From positions 23,260,461 through 23,324,460 of the forward strand of contig JAAONU010000001.1 in NCBI GenBank assembly GCA_012932295.1: a stretch of 64,000 bases of DNA, given 5' to 3'. Within the stretch, counting starts at the first letter, position 1, and each line of letters begins with the position of its first letter. Under the pieces are notes generated by a model that was not told the DNA's origin, searched no databases, and saw only the letters and a program-made list of their open reading frames with translations. The position numbers and the translations under genes were made by a program. The stretch is from Cyclina sinensis (Eukaryota > Mollusca > Bivalvia > Venerida > Veneridae). Positions 22,938-35,167 of the stretch are shown piece after piece.

Positions 22938-25453
22938 GGGGAAGGTCTATTTTGCTGACCAGACCTAGCTGACCAGCTGACTGCTGACCAGTCAGCAAGC
23001 TGACCACATGGTCTATTTTGCTGACCAAATTCTGCTGACCAGGTATATATTGCCATGGAAACAGGCTTGAGGGTATATATGAACTATAGTTCTTTTCTTT
23101 ATTTATAGCTATTTTTATTATTAATCACTATATCCTATATAAATATGATGTTGTTAATATGGCAATTTATATCTATTTTTATATCTATTAATTATTTTAT
23201 TACTTTATGTAGTTATTTGAAAAATGTAGATGTGACTTTAACTGGAAACTGATAATATATTTAATATATTGTCAGTTTATTTATTTTTTATTTTGTATTT
23301 AGTGGCAATTTTATATCTATTAATTATTTTATTACCTTATATTTATGTAGTTATTTGAAAAAAAGTAGGTGAGACTTACATATTAATTTTAAGCTTGATA
23401 CATAGAGTGTGATGGAAAAAATTTTTTTCAAAAATATTAAAAAGTACAATCTAAAGATATCAAACTGCTTCTATAATAAATCATTTTCTCTTGGAATTAC
23501 AGTTTATCTGAAAGATTTATTTTCTATTTTTTATTTTGAAAATGTATTGAGAAATATTCCTGAAGTACAAAAAAAAATGTAATGTGTAATTATAGAAAAC
23601 ATAATGCTCAATATATTACTTTATAGATTCTCATTCATGTAATAATCAAGTAAGGCTAAAGGGTAACTGAATTCAAATAAATATAATCCATAATCATTGT
23701 AAGTATGTTTATGGTATACAGGATTTTAAGATATAATTATATATCAATTGTATGTATATTAGACACGTGTTATTGAAATCTTACAGAAAACTGTAATTCT
23801 GTCATATCATAATTTTTTGTATTTGTTTTTTTCACCAATTTCAACATCAGCAAAGGGCCAGTGTTTGTTAAACTGTCGTTTAAATTGGGTGTCAATTCAA
23901 TTTTATACCAAATGGAAGAACATTATTTTTATAAAGTGTCTCTATGCCACAAGATATAACCATTACATTTTTAGAATAAGACAAGAAAATTAAATTTAAT
24001 CATTTATAGAAGTATAGTTATATTGGGTCAAATTTTAACCACCCTGTTTGTATGCATCTACATGCATGACATTTTATCAAACACATTTTGACTTTAGTCT
24101 TATGGTAAACATTAGTCACTATTCATCATATCAGTTAAAGTCATCAACTGTTAAAACCCTAATGTCAAAGTTCTTCTTTTTCTAATACAAAATGTCTATT
24201 TTAAAGTCAAAGGTTTCCTAGCATTGGGGTCATTCACTGCTGCTTGTTACAAATGTTGACCTGTCTAATATTAATTTATACAAAAATGAGACTTGATTTA
24301 TTATTACTTTATAACCCAGCTCATCAAGAAGGAATGTTTTAAAACAAAATTTTATAAAATGCTTTTCTTGTATCCAATGCACGTCCTCCGACATAGCCAC
24401 AATTATTTTACATTACAAGGCTAATCTAATATTAAATTCAACTACAAAACCTTGAAGAGGCATACAGGTATGTTGGAATTTAACCACCCATGTGAATTAT
24501 GCCTGGTTATGCTTGTATATTTCCAAGTCACCACAGGGGTCATCACAGGAGGTTAATTGTCCTGTGTATTGTAGCCTCTTATCTGATCTTTACTTTAATA
24601 TGTAAGTCATACTTGTTGTTATTTTGCCGCACAATGCATGCGTTAAGTATTCCTGTCACATTTCATTCTTTTTATCAACACTTACAATACAAAAAATCAC
24701 AGAGATACGCAATTCGAATCCTTAAGATTATTAAATTTACTCAATACACAGTACAGAATCAATCTAGTTAAATAATATTAGCTATTATTTGAAAAAAGGT
24801 CTGTATACCCACAGACCTGTTCTCAGAGAAAAAGAGAAAAACAACCATAACATATTACTGTTCTTATCCAGGACTTGGAAATACTAAATTAAAAGTAAAT
24901 TATGTAAAATGAATATATTTAAAACATCAATTTCCTTTACATTTCATTTATCGAGATTAGAACATTCTTGAAGTTGAACCTACAGTTTTCCAATAAATAA
25001 AAAGAATCACAACAATAACTGATTACTGTTCTTACCTATAGAATTTGAAAATACTAAATACAAAATGAAAAATAAATAAACTGACAATATATTAAATATA
25101 TATTATCAGTTTCCATCACACTTTATATGTCAAGCTTAAATAAATGTTTAAGTCTCACCTACTTTTTTCAAACAACTACATAAATATAAGGTAATAAAAT
25201 AATTAATAGATATAAAAATAGATATAAATTGCCATGTTAACAACATCATATTTATATAGGATAGTGATTAATAATAAAGATAGCTATAAATAAAGTAAAA
25301 AACTATAGTCCATATATACCCTCAGGCCTGTTTCCATGGCAATATATACCTGGTCAGCAGAATTTGGTCAGCAAAATAGACCATGTGGTCAGCTTGCTGA
25401 CTGGTCAGCAGTCAGCTGGTCAGCTAGGTCTGGTCAGCAAAATAGACCTACCC
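22938..25453. mobile_element. Long inverted-repeat non-autonomous element, 2.5 kb
   Basis: CCTGCCTA flanks both ends (22930-22937 and 25454-25461), an 8 bp duplication. Terminal inverted repeats of at least 400 bp begin GGGGAAGGTCTATTTTGCTG and carry repeated GCTGACCA motifs, then an AT-rich shared part (TATTAATCACTAT, GATGTTGTTAA). The interior is AT-rich with no transposase. The left arm has an extra internal duplication, so the arms are not the same length. Probably hAT-related by duplication length. Confidence 0.75.
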
Positions 25454-25572
25454 CCTGCCTAGTATAGTCAGTATTGACTGTTGGCAGTAATAAGTTGAAC
25501 TTGACCATTCATGTTTTGTCAGTAAAACAAATATAACAAAATTTTGTGTTTGTAGTTTTTTTAATTTTCCAG

Positions 25573-28500
25573 ATCCAAGATTCATGTGTTTTTCATATTA
25601 TAAATCAGATAAATTTGATTTCAGTGTCAATTATTGCCTCACAAGATACCTGTCAGCAGAATCTAAGAGAGATGACAAACCAAAGAGGCCGGCTACGCAT
25701 TTTCTGTTATACCTCAAGAACATTAAAAATGATCTGGATAGGAACAATCCAGGTATGTTTTCATAGAACAAAATGGTTAACTCAGCTTACTGCAGTCTAC
25801 TTTGTATCTAGCAAAACACCACAATCAACTTTCCTTATAGACTGTTCCAGAAATTAGTACCTCCCTGATTACCTCCCTTGCATCCGCTATCAAGGGTTTG
25901 CAGATTGAAGTAGTTCTATAATGCGGAACGGTCTATATTGGTCTCTAGCTTCAAGAGTTGGTTTACATCATCATTCTTATAAAACTAATAACAAATCTAA
26001 CAGGAAAAAGGAATTCCTTAAAATTAATTATGAAGAAAATATGTTGTTTTTTTCTCCCTTCTTTCCTAAGTGTATATTTGTATTGCAGTATGGAAGTTGT
26101 ATAATTGTATTGCAGTATGCAAGTTGTAATAAATAGTAGCAACACTCATTATTTAGAACATGATAATGTTTGTAACCGAACAAATCGGTAACACGACAAA
26201 TCAGTAACATTATTTTATATAGTAAAAAAACGGAGAAATTGGTAACAATAGAAATATTGTTGGTAATTTCATATAGTTGACATAGTGATAGAGTAGGTGT
26301 GAATAGCACCTTAGATGAGCGAGATCATTTTAATTTGTGGGGTTTTTTTTAATTAGTTATTGAAATATTGAGTATTGAAACGTTCAGTGTGTTGCGGTAT
26401 ATTGTAAAAGTTTTGTATATTTTAAATGTGTTTTTTTTTAACTTTGCCGTTATTAGTTTATAAACTGATTCAAATAAAAGATCAAGCCATAATCATTGGC
26501 TACATTACTACCTTCGACGTCGTTATCAGTGCGAAAAAGTAACTATAATTATAATATTATAGAATAAATTTCAATAATTTTAATAATGATAATTGCATGA
26601 GAAACACAAAATATATAATTAGCTGCTGAGACAAACTAATAACTTCTTTAACGACCGACACGTGTTGTTAGCACCTTTCTATGACAAGCAGGGTACCCTA
26701 GCATGCCTTTTCACACCTACTTTATCACCTTTCTGGGTTCATATAATATTTCTACTGTTACCGATTTCTCCGTATTTTTCTATATAAAATCATGTTACCG
26801 ATTTGTCTTGTTACCGATTTGTCGGTAAATCATAATGTTCAGATGTACAGTTTATACATGTTTCTTTTCTAAAATATTAACAAAATTTTCTACAAATATA
26901 TTGACTGTTATCTAAATAAATAAAAGTTTTTGTGAAGACTTAGAGCATTTATATATATATAAATCTGAAAGTGGGGTGCATATGGTGGCAGGTCTTTCTG
27001 GTTTTCCATCAGGCAGCCACACTTTTGTTTCAAGTTTATTTCTCAGGAACCTGTAGCTTGAATTCAACAAAATTTTGTGTGAAGCTTCATTTGCAAGAAG
27101 AAATATATATGTATTGTCTTGATGTTCTAGTCTGATGATTTTTAACCAGGTTTTCCGAAGGAAAAAACTGGTAATTAGATTGAGGTATGTCAGCGGGCGG
27201 GCGGGTTGGCGTAAACAATTTCTTCGGTGCGCAACTCCTCCTACATTTCTCAAGGGATTTTGACCAAACTTTCACAGAAGCTTTGTCATCAAGTGCCCTG
27301 GCGCATATTATCGGGGTTTTGTTATTCTATAATTTTTCACCTAATTATGGCCCTTTGTTTTTTTCCTTATATGGGATAGATAGTGAACAATTTCTTCTGT
27401 GTACAACTCCTCCTACATTTCTCAAGGGCTTTTGATCAAACTTTCACAGAAGCTTTGTCATCAAGTGCCCTGGTGCATGTTGTCGAAGTTTTTGTTATTC
27501 GATAATTTTTCACCTAATTATGGCCCTTTGTTTTTTTCCTTATATGGGATAGATAGTGAACAATTTCTTCTGTGCACAACTCCTCCTACATTTCTCAAGG
27601 GATTTTGACCAAACTTTCACAGAAGCTTTGTCATCAAGTGCCCTGGCGAGTATTTTCGAGGTTTTGTGGTTCGATAATTTTTGACCTTATTATGGCCCTT
27701 TGTTTTATTTATATATGCATTTTTCAGCCTACAATTTTTAGTTATGATCATAGTCATATTACAAGCGTAAATCACTGTAACATATAGTTCCAGCTTGATT
27801 TGCTATGGTAATATTATAAATAAATGCATAATAAATCTTTTACTTGAGCAGTTTTCAGAATGTAACTTTTATCCTTGACTGCTGGATATACTGGTAACAA
27901 AAAGGTAAGAATATGATATGAATTTATCACTTTTCTATTATGTAGCATGGTTCATTGTGTGCACTTGATGACAAAGCTTTTGTGAAACAATAATGTTGAA
28001 AACCTGGTTTCGTCGCATTGCGATGTTTCTTGTTAAATAGTTACAGCCCTTCAATTGAAAAATAGAGCAGTTTTGTTTCCAGACTGTTTTTCAGGAAACA
28101 ATGGATTAAATTCAAACAAACTTAAAAGGAAGCTTTATTTTCCAGAGGAGATTGCAAATTATCTCATTGCTTCAGATGATAATCACATACTTATAGCCAT
28201 TTTATTGTTAACCTGACCATATTGTTTCCAAGCTGTTTTTCAGAAATCCATTGATTCAACATTACTTTATATGATGCTTCACTAGTAAGAGTACATTGTT
28301 TGGATCCTTCGGTCTGATAAATGGAGCATTGTTTCATATGTGGACAAATCACTTCCTGCTGCATTCATCAATGATCATAAATAATTTTGTTGCCATGCTG
28401 TTTCATGTCATGCAGTGCAGTTATACTACATTTATGATACGGCATTAGATGTGACATTAATTTCTCAAAGACCTGTCTTCATTATTCGCTTGTTAATGTT

Positions 28501-31500
28501 GCTGGCTTCAAATCAATTAACCTGTCATTAATGGTCAGTCATGAGTAAGGCTATGCTACCATTACCATCTATGTGAGAGAGATGACAGTCTCTTACTGAG
28601 ATAATGGTCAGTCATGTGTTAAGGCTTTGCTACCATTACAATCTGTTTGAGAGAAATGATAGTCTCTTACTGAGATAATGGTCAGTCATGTGTTAAGGCT
28701 TTGCTACCATTACCATCTATGTGAGAGATGACAGTCTCTTACTGAGATAATGGTCAGTCATGTGTTCAGGCTTTGCTACCATTACCATCTGTTTGAGAGA
28801 GATGACAGTCTCTTACTGACATAATGGTCAGTCATGTGTTAAGGCTTTGCTACCATTACCATCTGTGTGAGAGAAATGATAGTCTCTTACTGACATAATG
28901 GTTAGTCATGTGTTCAGGCTATGCTACCATTACCATCTATGTGAGAAATGACAGTCTCTTACTGAGATAATGGTCAGTCATGTGTTCAGGCTTTGCTACC
29001 ATTACCATCTATGTGAGAGATGACAGTCTCTTACTGAGATAATGGTTAGTCATGTGTTCAGGCTTTGCTACTATTACCATCTGTGTGAGAGAAATGATAG
29101 TCTGTTACTGACATAATGGTTAGTCATGTGTTCAGGCTATGCTACCATTACCATCTATGTGAGAGAGATGAAAGTCTCTTACTGAGATAATGGTCAGTCA
29201 TGTGTAAAGGCTTTGCTACCATTACAATTTGTTTGAGAGAAATGATAGTCTCTTACTGAGATAATGGTCAGTCATGTGTTAAGGCTATGCTACCATTACC
29301 ATCTATGTGAGAGATGACAGTCTCTTACTGAGATAATGGTTAGTCATGTGTTCAGGCTTTGCTACCATTACCATCTGTGTGAGAGAAATGATAGTCTCTT
29401 ACTGAGATAATGGTCAGTTATGTGTTAAGGCTTTGCTACCATTACCATCTATGTGAGAGATGACAGTCTCTTACTGAGATAATGGTTTGTCATGTGTTCA
29501 GGCTTTGCTACCATTACCATCTGTGTGAGAGAAATGATAGTCTCTTACTGAGATAATGGTCAGTCATGTGTTCAGGCTATGCTACCATTACCATCTGTGT
29601 GAGAGAAATGATAGTCTCTTACTGAGATAATGGTCAGTCATGTGTTCAGGCTTTGCTACCATTACCATCTGTGTGAGAGAAATGATAGTCTCTTACTGAG
29701 ATAATGGTTAGTCATGTGTTCAGGCTTTGCTACCATTACCATCTGTGTGAGAGAAATGATAGTCTCTTACTGAGATAATGGTCAGTCATGTGTTCAGGCT
29801 ATGCTACCATTACCATCTGTGTGAGAGAAATGATAGTCTCTTACTGAGATAATGGTCAGTCATGTGTTCAGGCTTTGCTACCATTACCATCTGTGTGAGA
29901 GAAATGATAGTCTCTTACTGAGATAATGGTCAGTCATGTGTTAAGGCTTTGCTACCATTACCATCTGTGTGAGAGAAATGATAGTCTCTTACTGAGATAA
30001 TGGTTAGTCATGTGTTCAGGCTATGCTACCATTACCATCTATGTGAGAGAGATGACAGTCTCTTACTGAGATAATGGTCAGTTATGTGTTAAGGCTTTGC
30101 TACCATTACCATCTATGTGAGAGAGATGACAGTCTCTTACTGAGATAATGGTCAGTTATGTGTTAAGGCTTTGCTACCATTACCATCTATGTGAGAGATG
30201 ACAGTCTCTTACTGAGTATGAGAGTCTGGTTCAGTATGGTACAGAACAGTAAAATATCCTGCCAAACATGACGTAAACTGTTAAATCTCCTAAACTCTAG
30301 TAAACCAATTATTTCCTCAGAATTTCATGTTTCAGGAATTAAAATGACAGAGAAGGTGAAAATAGCCAGTCAGATGTATAAACAAATACCTGAGGAAGAA
30401 AAACAGGTTTGACTTTTTTCCCTGCAATTCACTACTGTGTTTTCAGCAATGTTTAACTTTGACAATATCTGTTATGAGAGAAAATTGATATTTTTTGCTG
30501 TTTGTTTATTATAAGTTCCCTACTTTTTGTGTCAGAGAAGCTGAATATTTGGGGTATGACCAGAAAATGGGATTGTTGGAGTCAGTGGAAAGCTGTATGA
30601 ACAAATGCTGAACAAATGGGCCTGGCTATTGGCAGAAAGTTTTAGATAGTTTGCTGAACAAATGGGCCTGGCTATTGGCAGAAAGTTTTAGATATTTTGC
30701 TGAACAAATGGGCCTGGCTATTGGCAGAAAGTTTTAGATTGTTTGCTGCTTTTCTCTTTAATTTTTTTTTGCCAACAGTCTGTCAAAAATGACATTATGT
30801 TTGAGTTGAAAAACATATCTCAGTTTTCTGGTGTTAGCTAAAATTTTTAAATTATGCAAAAAAAAGTATAAGAAAATGACCATGTATGTAAAACCATGTT
30901 ACAAGTACATAGTAATACCCAGAAATGATGTAGAATCTTCTTGAATGTAGATTTATAAAACCATAAAATGTTTTACACCAATATTAATATTCCTATTGAA
31001 GAACATTAATGTGCTGAGTTTGAAACTGTTGGAAGAGTATAAAGAGAAGATGCAGAAATGGAAGGCCTCTCTTTCTACAGAAGACATGAAAGAGATCAAA
31101 TCAGAAAGGGAGAAGAAAAGCAAGAAGAAAATAAGAAAGGTAAAGATATCATATGGTCTGTGTGAATTTGTTGTGATAGAAAAGGGTAATGAACATTCAT
31201 ATATGTCAATATCATATACATATATAATATATACATGTATATAAGTTGTATTTGTGTATGTGTTTGACAGTTGAATTGCAATAAAATATGTTTTATGTAA
31301 GTAAAGAATATATCAATATCACTACAAAAATTGGGCCGAGGTGGCATTATATCACTCACAAAGACAAAGAGGTCAGGGCCATAGAAAGCAGTAATATTGA
31401 CCAAACCAGCAAAGTTCTTAAGTTAAGATCAGAAACTTTCTACAGTCTGCAGGCCCAATGTTAAGCTTGACATACGACTGTAGTGTACACAGATCTCTCT

Positions 31501-33561
31501 ATAGGTAGTTGGACATAAATCGTATTGACTTTGTGCTCACTGAATCAGATGTCAAATTCACAGGAGTTTGTACATGTACTTCATAAGTGGTCTTTGATCA
31601 ATTACTGAAGAACAAGTGAGTCCAGGAATTTTGAAAATAGTTCAGCTCTATGATTGGATAACTCCTGAACTTACTGTTACTCATCATGCGGAGTCGACAT
31701 TCCTAACTGATCTTTGGAATTTTGCATGCATGTAAGATCAATGTCTTTCTGATAGCTCTTATTCTATTAATGTTGCCAGTTCTTTTCATTAATTTCAGCC
31801 GTATCTGACTGAGTCTCAAATTTCATGTCACTTTCTTTAATTCTAATTACCTTCTAAGGAAAGAAGAGATGTTTGTAAAACATACATGCCCACCAAGTGC
31901 CTTATCACTAGAGGCTGTATACATGTAGGAAGATAGAAGAAGGACTGGGACTTATGTCAGGACATTAAGTGGAGGAAGCCAAGGGCTTCTGATATCAAAA
32001 GCTAATGGTCATGACAAGGAGATGAATGAGAGGAACTGTAGATTATGTCAATGACATTTTGGTTATAAGATATATAAAGTTCAATTGCTGGAGAACACAA
32101 AGGGTACAGGAACTGCATGGGTAGGTAGTTGAAAGTCAGATTGTGGTGACCTTTTCATGAACATTATCCTTTTATGCTACTGTTGCTATAATTTCAGCTC
32201 CGGAAGATGAATAACAAGCCAAAACATCATGTACATGCTTTCACTATGTTCATGACAGAACAGCTGAGGTCAGTTGATTACATGTCCATGACTCCCAGTG
32301 AAAAACGTATGGCTTTGAGAAAGGTATATTACTCTATATACTACTAAGACTTTAAAATTTATGAGTAGTCAAGGGTTTAAAGTAAATATACCATTTCTCC
32401 TTGTTGAAAATGTTTATTCAGTTCTTTTCCACAGAGCTCCTCATGTGTAAAATGTAAACTGCAGTGGTAGTTATTGGACACAAGTCACATGACAACTTAA
32501 GAACACGTTTAGATCAGATTTAGTTTCCTGTATTGCAAGTGAATAGGTAAAGGATAACTATTCTTTGCCTAGAGATCACTCACAGTTATCCTCTTTAGAA
32601 AATTTCTGTAACAGGACAGGTATATTTATTCATTAATTTACAGTGCCGCTTTCTGCAAGGACTTTAATCTAAAATGTCACATTTCTGTACATACTACAAA
32701 TCAGTCATAGCAATATGTGAAAACATGAAAATTACTTTCTGAAGTGAATGTTAAACTAAAATCAGTGAATAACCTACTGATTTTTCTTATTTCCAGAATA
32801 TGGCAGAATGTGCTGGGCGTTGGAAAAATTTACCCGAGTCCGAGAAACAGGTATGTCTGTCTGTATATTGTCTGTTGAGAGAAATCATTGGTATTGTAAA
32901 CTTACCAAGAAGGGCATTATTTACACAAGCTTAAACAGGAAAAACTTCCAAAAATCATCTTCTCATGAATAGTAAATGTCAAAGTTTATATTTAAGGTAC
33001 AGTACTGTCTGTTAACAACAGGAATAATGTTTAGAAAGTCAGAGGTCAAAGATAGAATGTATGATCAATGATAGAAGATGTACAAAACTTCAAGACATGG
33101 GTTGAAGAATAGTTCAGTGGTCTGCTACCAGTATTGTAGTGTATGGTGAGTTGTGTGGTTGCTGTTTTGCTTGTTAGAAAGAGTATCAAGATTTTACATT
33201 TACATTTATGTGGTGGTTATTTATCATCAGCTCCTCTTTACCTCTTGGTGTACATGTGTAACAGTGTGTGTATATTTTTGAACAGATGTATACAAGTAAG
33301 GCTGAAGATGACAAGATAAGATATGAGGAAGAGATGAAGAAATGGGAACAAAGTATGCTTGATCAGGGGAAAGAGAGTTTGGTCAGGAAGGGTACACTGA
33401 GAAAGCATCGGGTTGCAGTACGTAAAGCCCAAATGAAAGCTAATGGAAAGAAAGCACCAAAAAGGAAAGCGGTTTCAAAGAAGTCAGGTGTGAAATCTAG
33501 GAAAGCCACTAAATCAACAAAAAGAAAGAAAAGTACAACAAAGAAAAGCACCTCTACATAG
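25573..33561 (+). CDS. TFAM: Mitochondrial transcription factor A (two HMG boxes)
   Basis: TFAM bends and packages mtDNA and helps start mitochondrial transcription. Supported exons are 25573-25752, 30336-30406, 31002-31139, 32198-32323, 32797-32850 and 33286-33561. All have AG/GT borders and compatible phases, with stop TAG. HMG box A starts PKRPATHFLLYLKNIKND, continues through VKIASQMYKQIPEEEKQ and ends near EEYKEKMQKW. A basic linker (KKSKKKIRKLRK) joins box B, which has KPKHHVHAFTMFMTEQL, GRWKNLPESEKQ and EDDKIRYEEEMKKWEQ. The order box A, linker, box B, plus the end WEQSMLDQGKESLVRKGTL, fit TFAM better than HMGB. Box A has Met/Tyr where HMG boxes usually have Trp. After the normal C-tail come about 45 Lys/Ser/Thr-rich residues. 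At least 281 residues plus the missing N-terminus. Introns carry MITEs and a minisatellite. The 31002 acceptor is weak. Confidence 0.85.
26171..26831. mobile_element. MITE with inverted repeats and 8 bp TSD in a TFAM intron
   Basis: ATAATGTT flanks both ends (26163-26170 and 26832-26839). Inverted arms of about 130 bp contain two or three copies of CAAATCGGTAACA, then GGAGAAATTGGTAACA and TAGAGTAGGTGTGAA. The centre is AT-rich with no coding. The 8 bp duplication suggests the hAT superfamily. Confidence 0.7.
27144..28034 (+). mobile_element. Family D hairpin-ended element in a TFAM intron
   Basis: It starts with hairpin AACCAGGTTTTCCGAAGG pairing with AAAACTGGT, followed by a GGGCGGGCGGG run. 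The core has 172-173 bp tandem units, with ACAATTTCTTC at 27215, 27387 and 27560. It ends with the hairpin CGTCGCATTGCGATG and then TTTCTTGTT. There is no coding. Apparent reading frames of 69-82 codons at 27187-27787 are artefacts of the repeated unit. Confidence 0.7.
28531..30218 (+). repeat. Minisatellite, about 23 copies of a 72-74 bp unit, in a TFAM intron
   Basis: The unit starts ATGGTCAGTCATGTGTTAAG and contains GCTACCATTACCATCT and GATAGTCTCTTACTGAGATA. Phrase starts at 28531, 28604, 28678 and 28750 give the period. Units fall into variants (AGGCTTTG or AGGCTATG, CTGTGTG or CTATGTG, AAATGATAG or GATGACAG) that recur, suggesting higher-order expansion. Each unit can fold through AATGGT/ACCATT and GTGAGAGA/TCTCTTAC. 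It ends 117 bases before the exon at 30336. Spacers are not unique, so it is not CRISPR. Confidence 0.95.
30607..30744 (+). repeat. Three-copy 46 bp tandem repeat
   Basis: GCTGAACAAATGGGCCTGGC starts at 30607, 30653 and 30699. The copies are almost identical, so expansion was recent. It lies in the TFAM intron between exons 30336-30406 and 31002-31139. Confidence 0.9.
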
Positions 33562-34276
33562 TTGTCAGTTGAAAAGGCAAATGCATAATTATGATGACAG
33601 TAAGCCAGTATGTAGTATCAAATCAACTCTTGAGTGTTGAAAAATGAAATTGTTGAGAAATTCAAAGGTTTTGGTAACAGGAGTTACCAAGAATTTCACT
33701 ACTAGAATATTCAACTAAAGAAAACGCCTGCACATTTCAAGTTAGTGAAATGTCATTAGAAGACTTGAAGTCTTCCTTTTTTGGGCGTCGGTGGGAAGTT
33801 GTGTTTAAACCTATGTGTATAGCAAAATTTTAATGCTTAAAGATGGTTACAGTGTTGCCAGTATGGATGTTTTCAGTAACAGTTGGTCATTTCACTGCTT
33901 AATGCAGCTTAATCTGTCAGAAAGATTTCTCTTGGTGGTCACTGGTTTTTATGTATTCTTTGTTACAAATCAGATTTCATTTTTTTTTTCAGTTGCAGGA
34001 ATGTGTTTTATCATCTATTTTCTATGCTGTTCATAAATGGTAATGCCTTTATTTTTTTCTGTAAGAGTTAGGTTACTGCTTATGATTTGAATGAAATTTA
34101 TGTATATGTTACACAAAGGGAGATCTGAAAAAATGATCTACAGCAAAAACCTACGAAAATACAAAGTTATCACCAAAATTACTTCCCCTGATGGCATGCA
34201 GTTGTTGTTTTAGTTGTGCTGGTTGCTTTCCTTTGCAAGCTCTGAATATGCAAAAATTTGACAGTCTCATTTTATG
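33562..34276. other. TFAM 3' flank / probable 3' UTR
   Basis: No other gene is seen. I found no convincing AATAAA in the first 400 bases after the stop, so the transcript end is not placed. Confidence 0.4.
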
Positions 34277-34786
34277 AACAAGAGGGCCATATTAAATTTT
34301 CCAACAAAAATAAGCCCCACCCCAAATGTCTATGTGTTTTTATAGATGTTACAAATTTCACAGTTTAAATAGAGGGCCACTATTCCAACACTCATTCACA
34401 ATTATTTCATATTAGATCAGCAGATTTTTTAAGTTTCCTAAATAGACATACAAGGAAAACAAGCCCTGCCCCGTGACTGAAAAGTTCAGGGTTTGCCATA
34501 CAATTCACAATTTATATAAAGGGCCAGCAAAAGAACATTTGTGCTCAGTAATTCTCCACTTGGTCAGGGGTTGCTAAGACTAGTCTGAAAATTTTTCCTT
34601 TTGGTTGCCATGACAACCAGAATTCTGCATGAAACAATAAATTTGTCTTAGCTGAAAAGGAGGCCATGCAAGGAACATTCTGTTAAAGATAAGTTGTAAT
34701 AGGCTTAGTGGGTTCAGAGATGTTGTGCGTTTGCAACTGCTGACAGAAGCCAGACATAAGGCATTCCTTATAGCTTACTTGAGGTT
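34277..34786 (-). repeat. Family A element remnant
   Basis: It begins AACAAGAGGGCCAT and includes GTTGCCATGACAACCAG and CATGCAAGGAACATTC, phrases shared with other reverse-oriented A copies. It ends near TAGCTTACTTGAGG. The core is reduced and diverged. Confidence 0.55.
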
Positions 34787-35167
34787 AAAAGACTTATGAA
34801 ATATGTAATTTCACTTCTTTTTCAGTTTACACAAGTAACCCTTTTAACTTAATGATAGACTAATTACTTAATGATAGACTTATTACTTAAAGGGTCATAC
34901 AGTGTTATGCCACAGTTCATTAGGTTAACTGTCTATCTGTAGTGTTGTTTAAGTGGACTGAAATAGAAAAAATAAAAAAAGACAATTATCAAATCGAATC
35001 GAAAAGATCATTCCGATTTACTATCAGACGATAATCAGAATGTTATAGATATAGAGTAACTGGAAACACTTTCAGATGTCTTGCACACTTACAACCAAAT
35101 GGGTCAGTATTGTCACAACAAATTCTGTTTGGATGAATAGTAAAACAAATAGTACTGAAACACTTCT

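Noticed and set aside
27187..27787. Three overlapping reading frames of 69-82 codons with repeated peptide
   Set aside because: They arise from the 172-173 bp tandem units of element D, with no splice context or known domain.
28531..30218. Regular array that could be mistaken for CRISPR
   Set aside because: The whole 72-74 bp unit repeats with no unique spacers, and the context is a spliced animal gene. It is a minisatellite.
33238..33551. Minus-strand frames over the last TFAM exon (33238-33432 and 33363-33551)
   Set aside because: They are antisense shadows of the Lys-rich tail.
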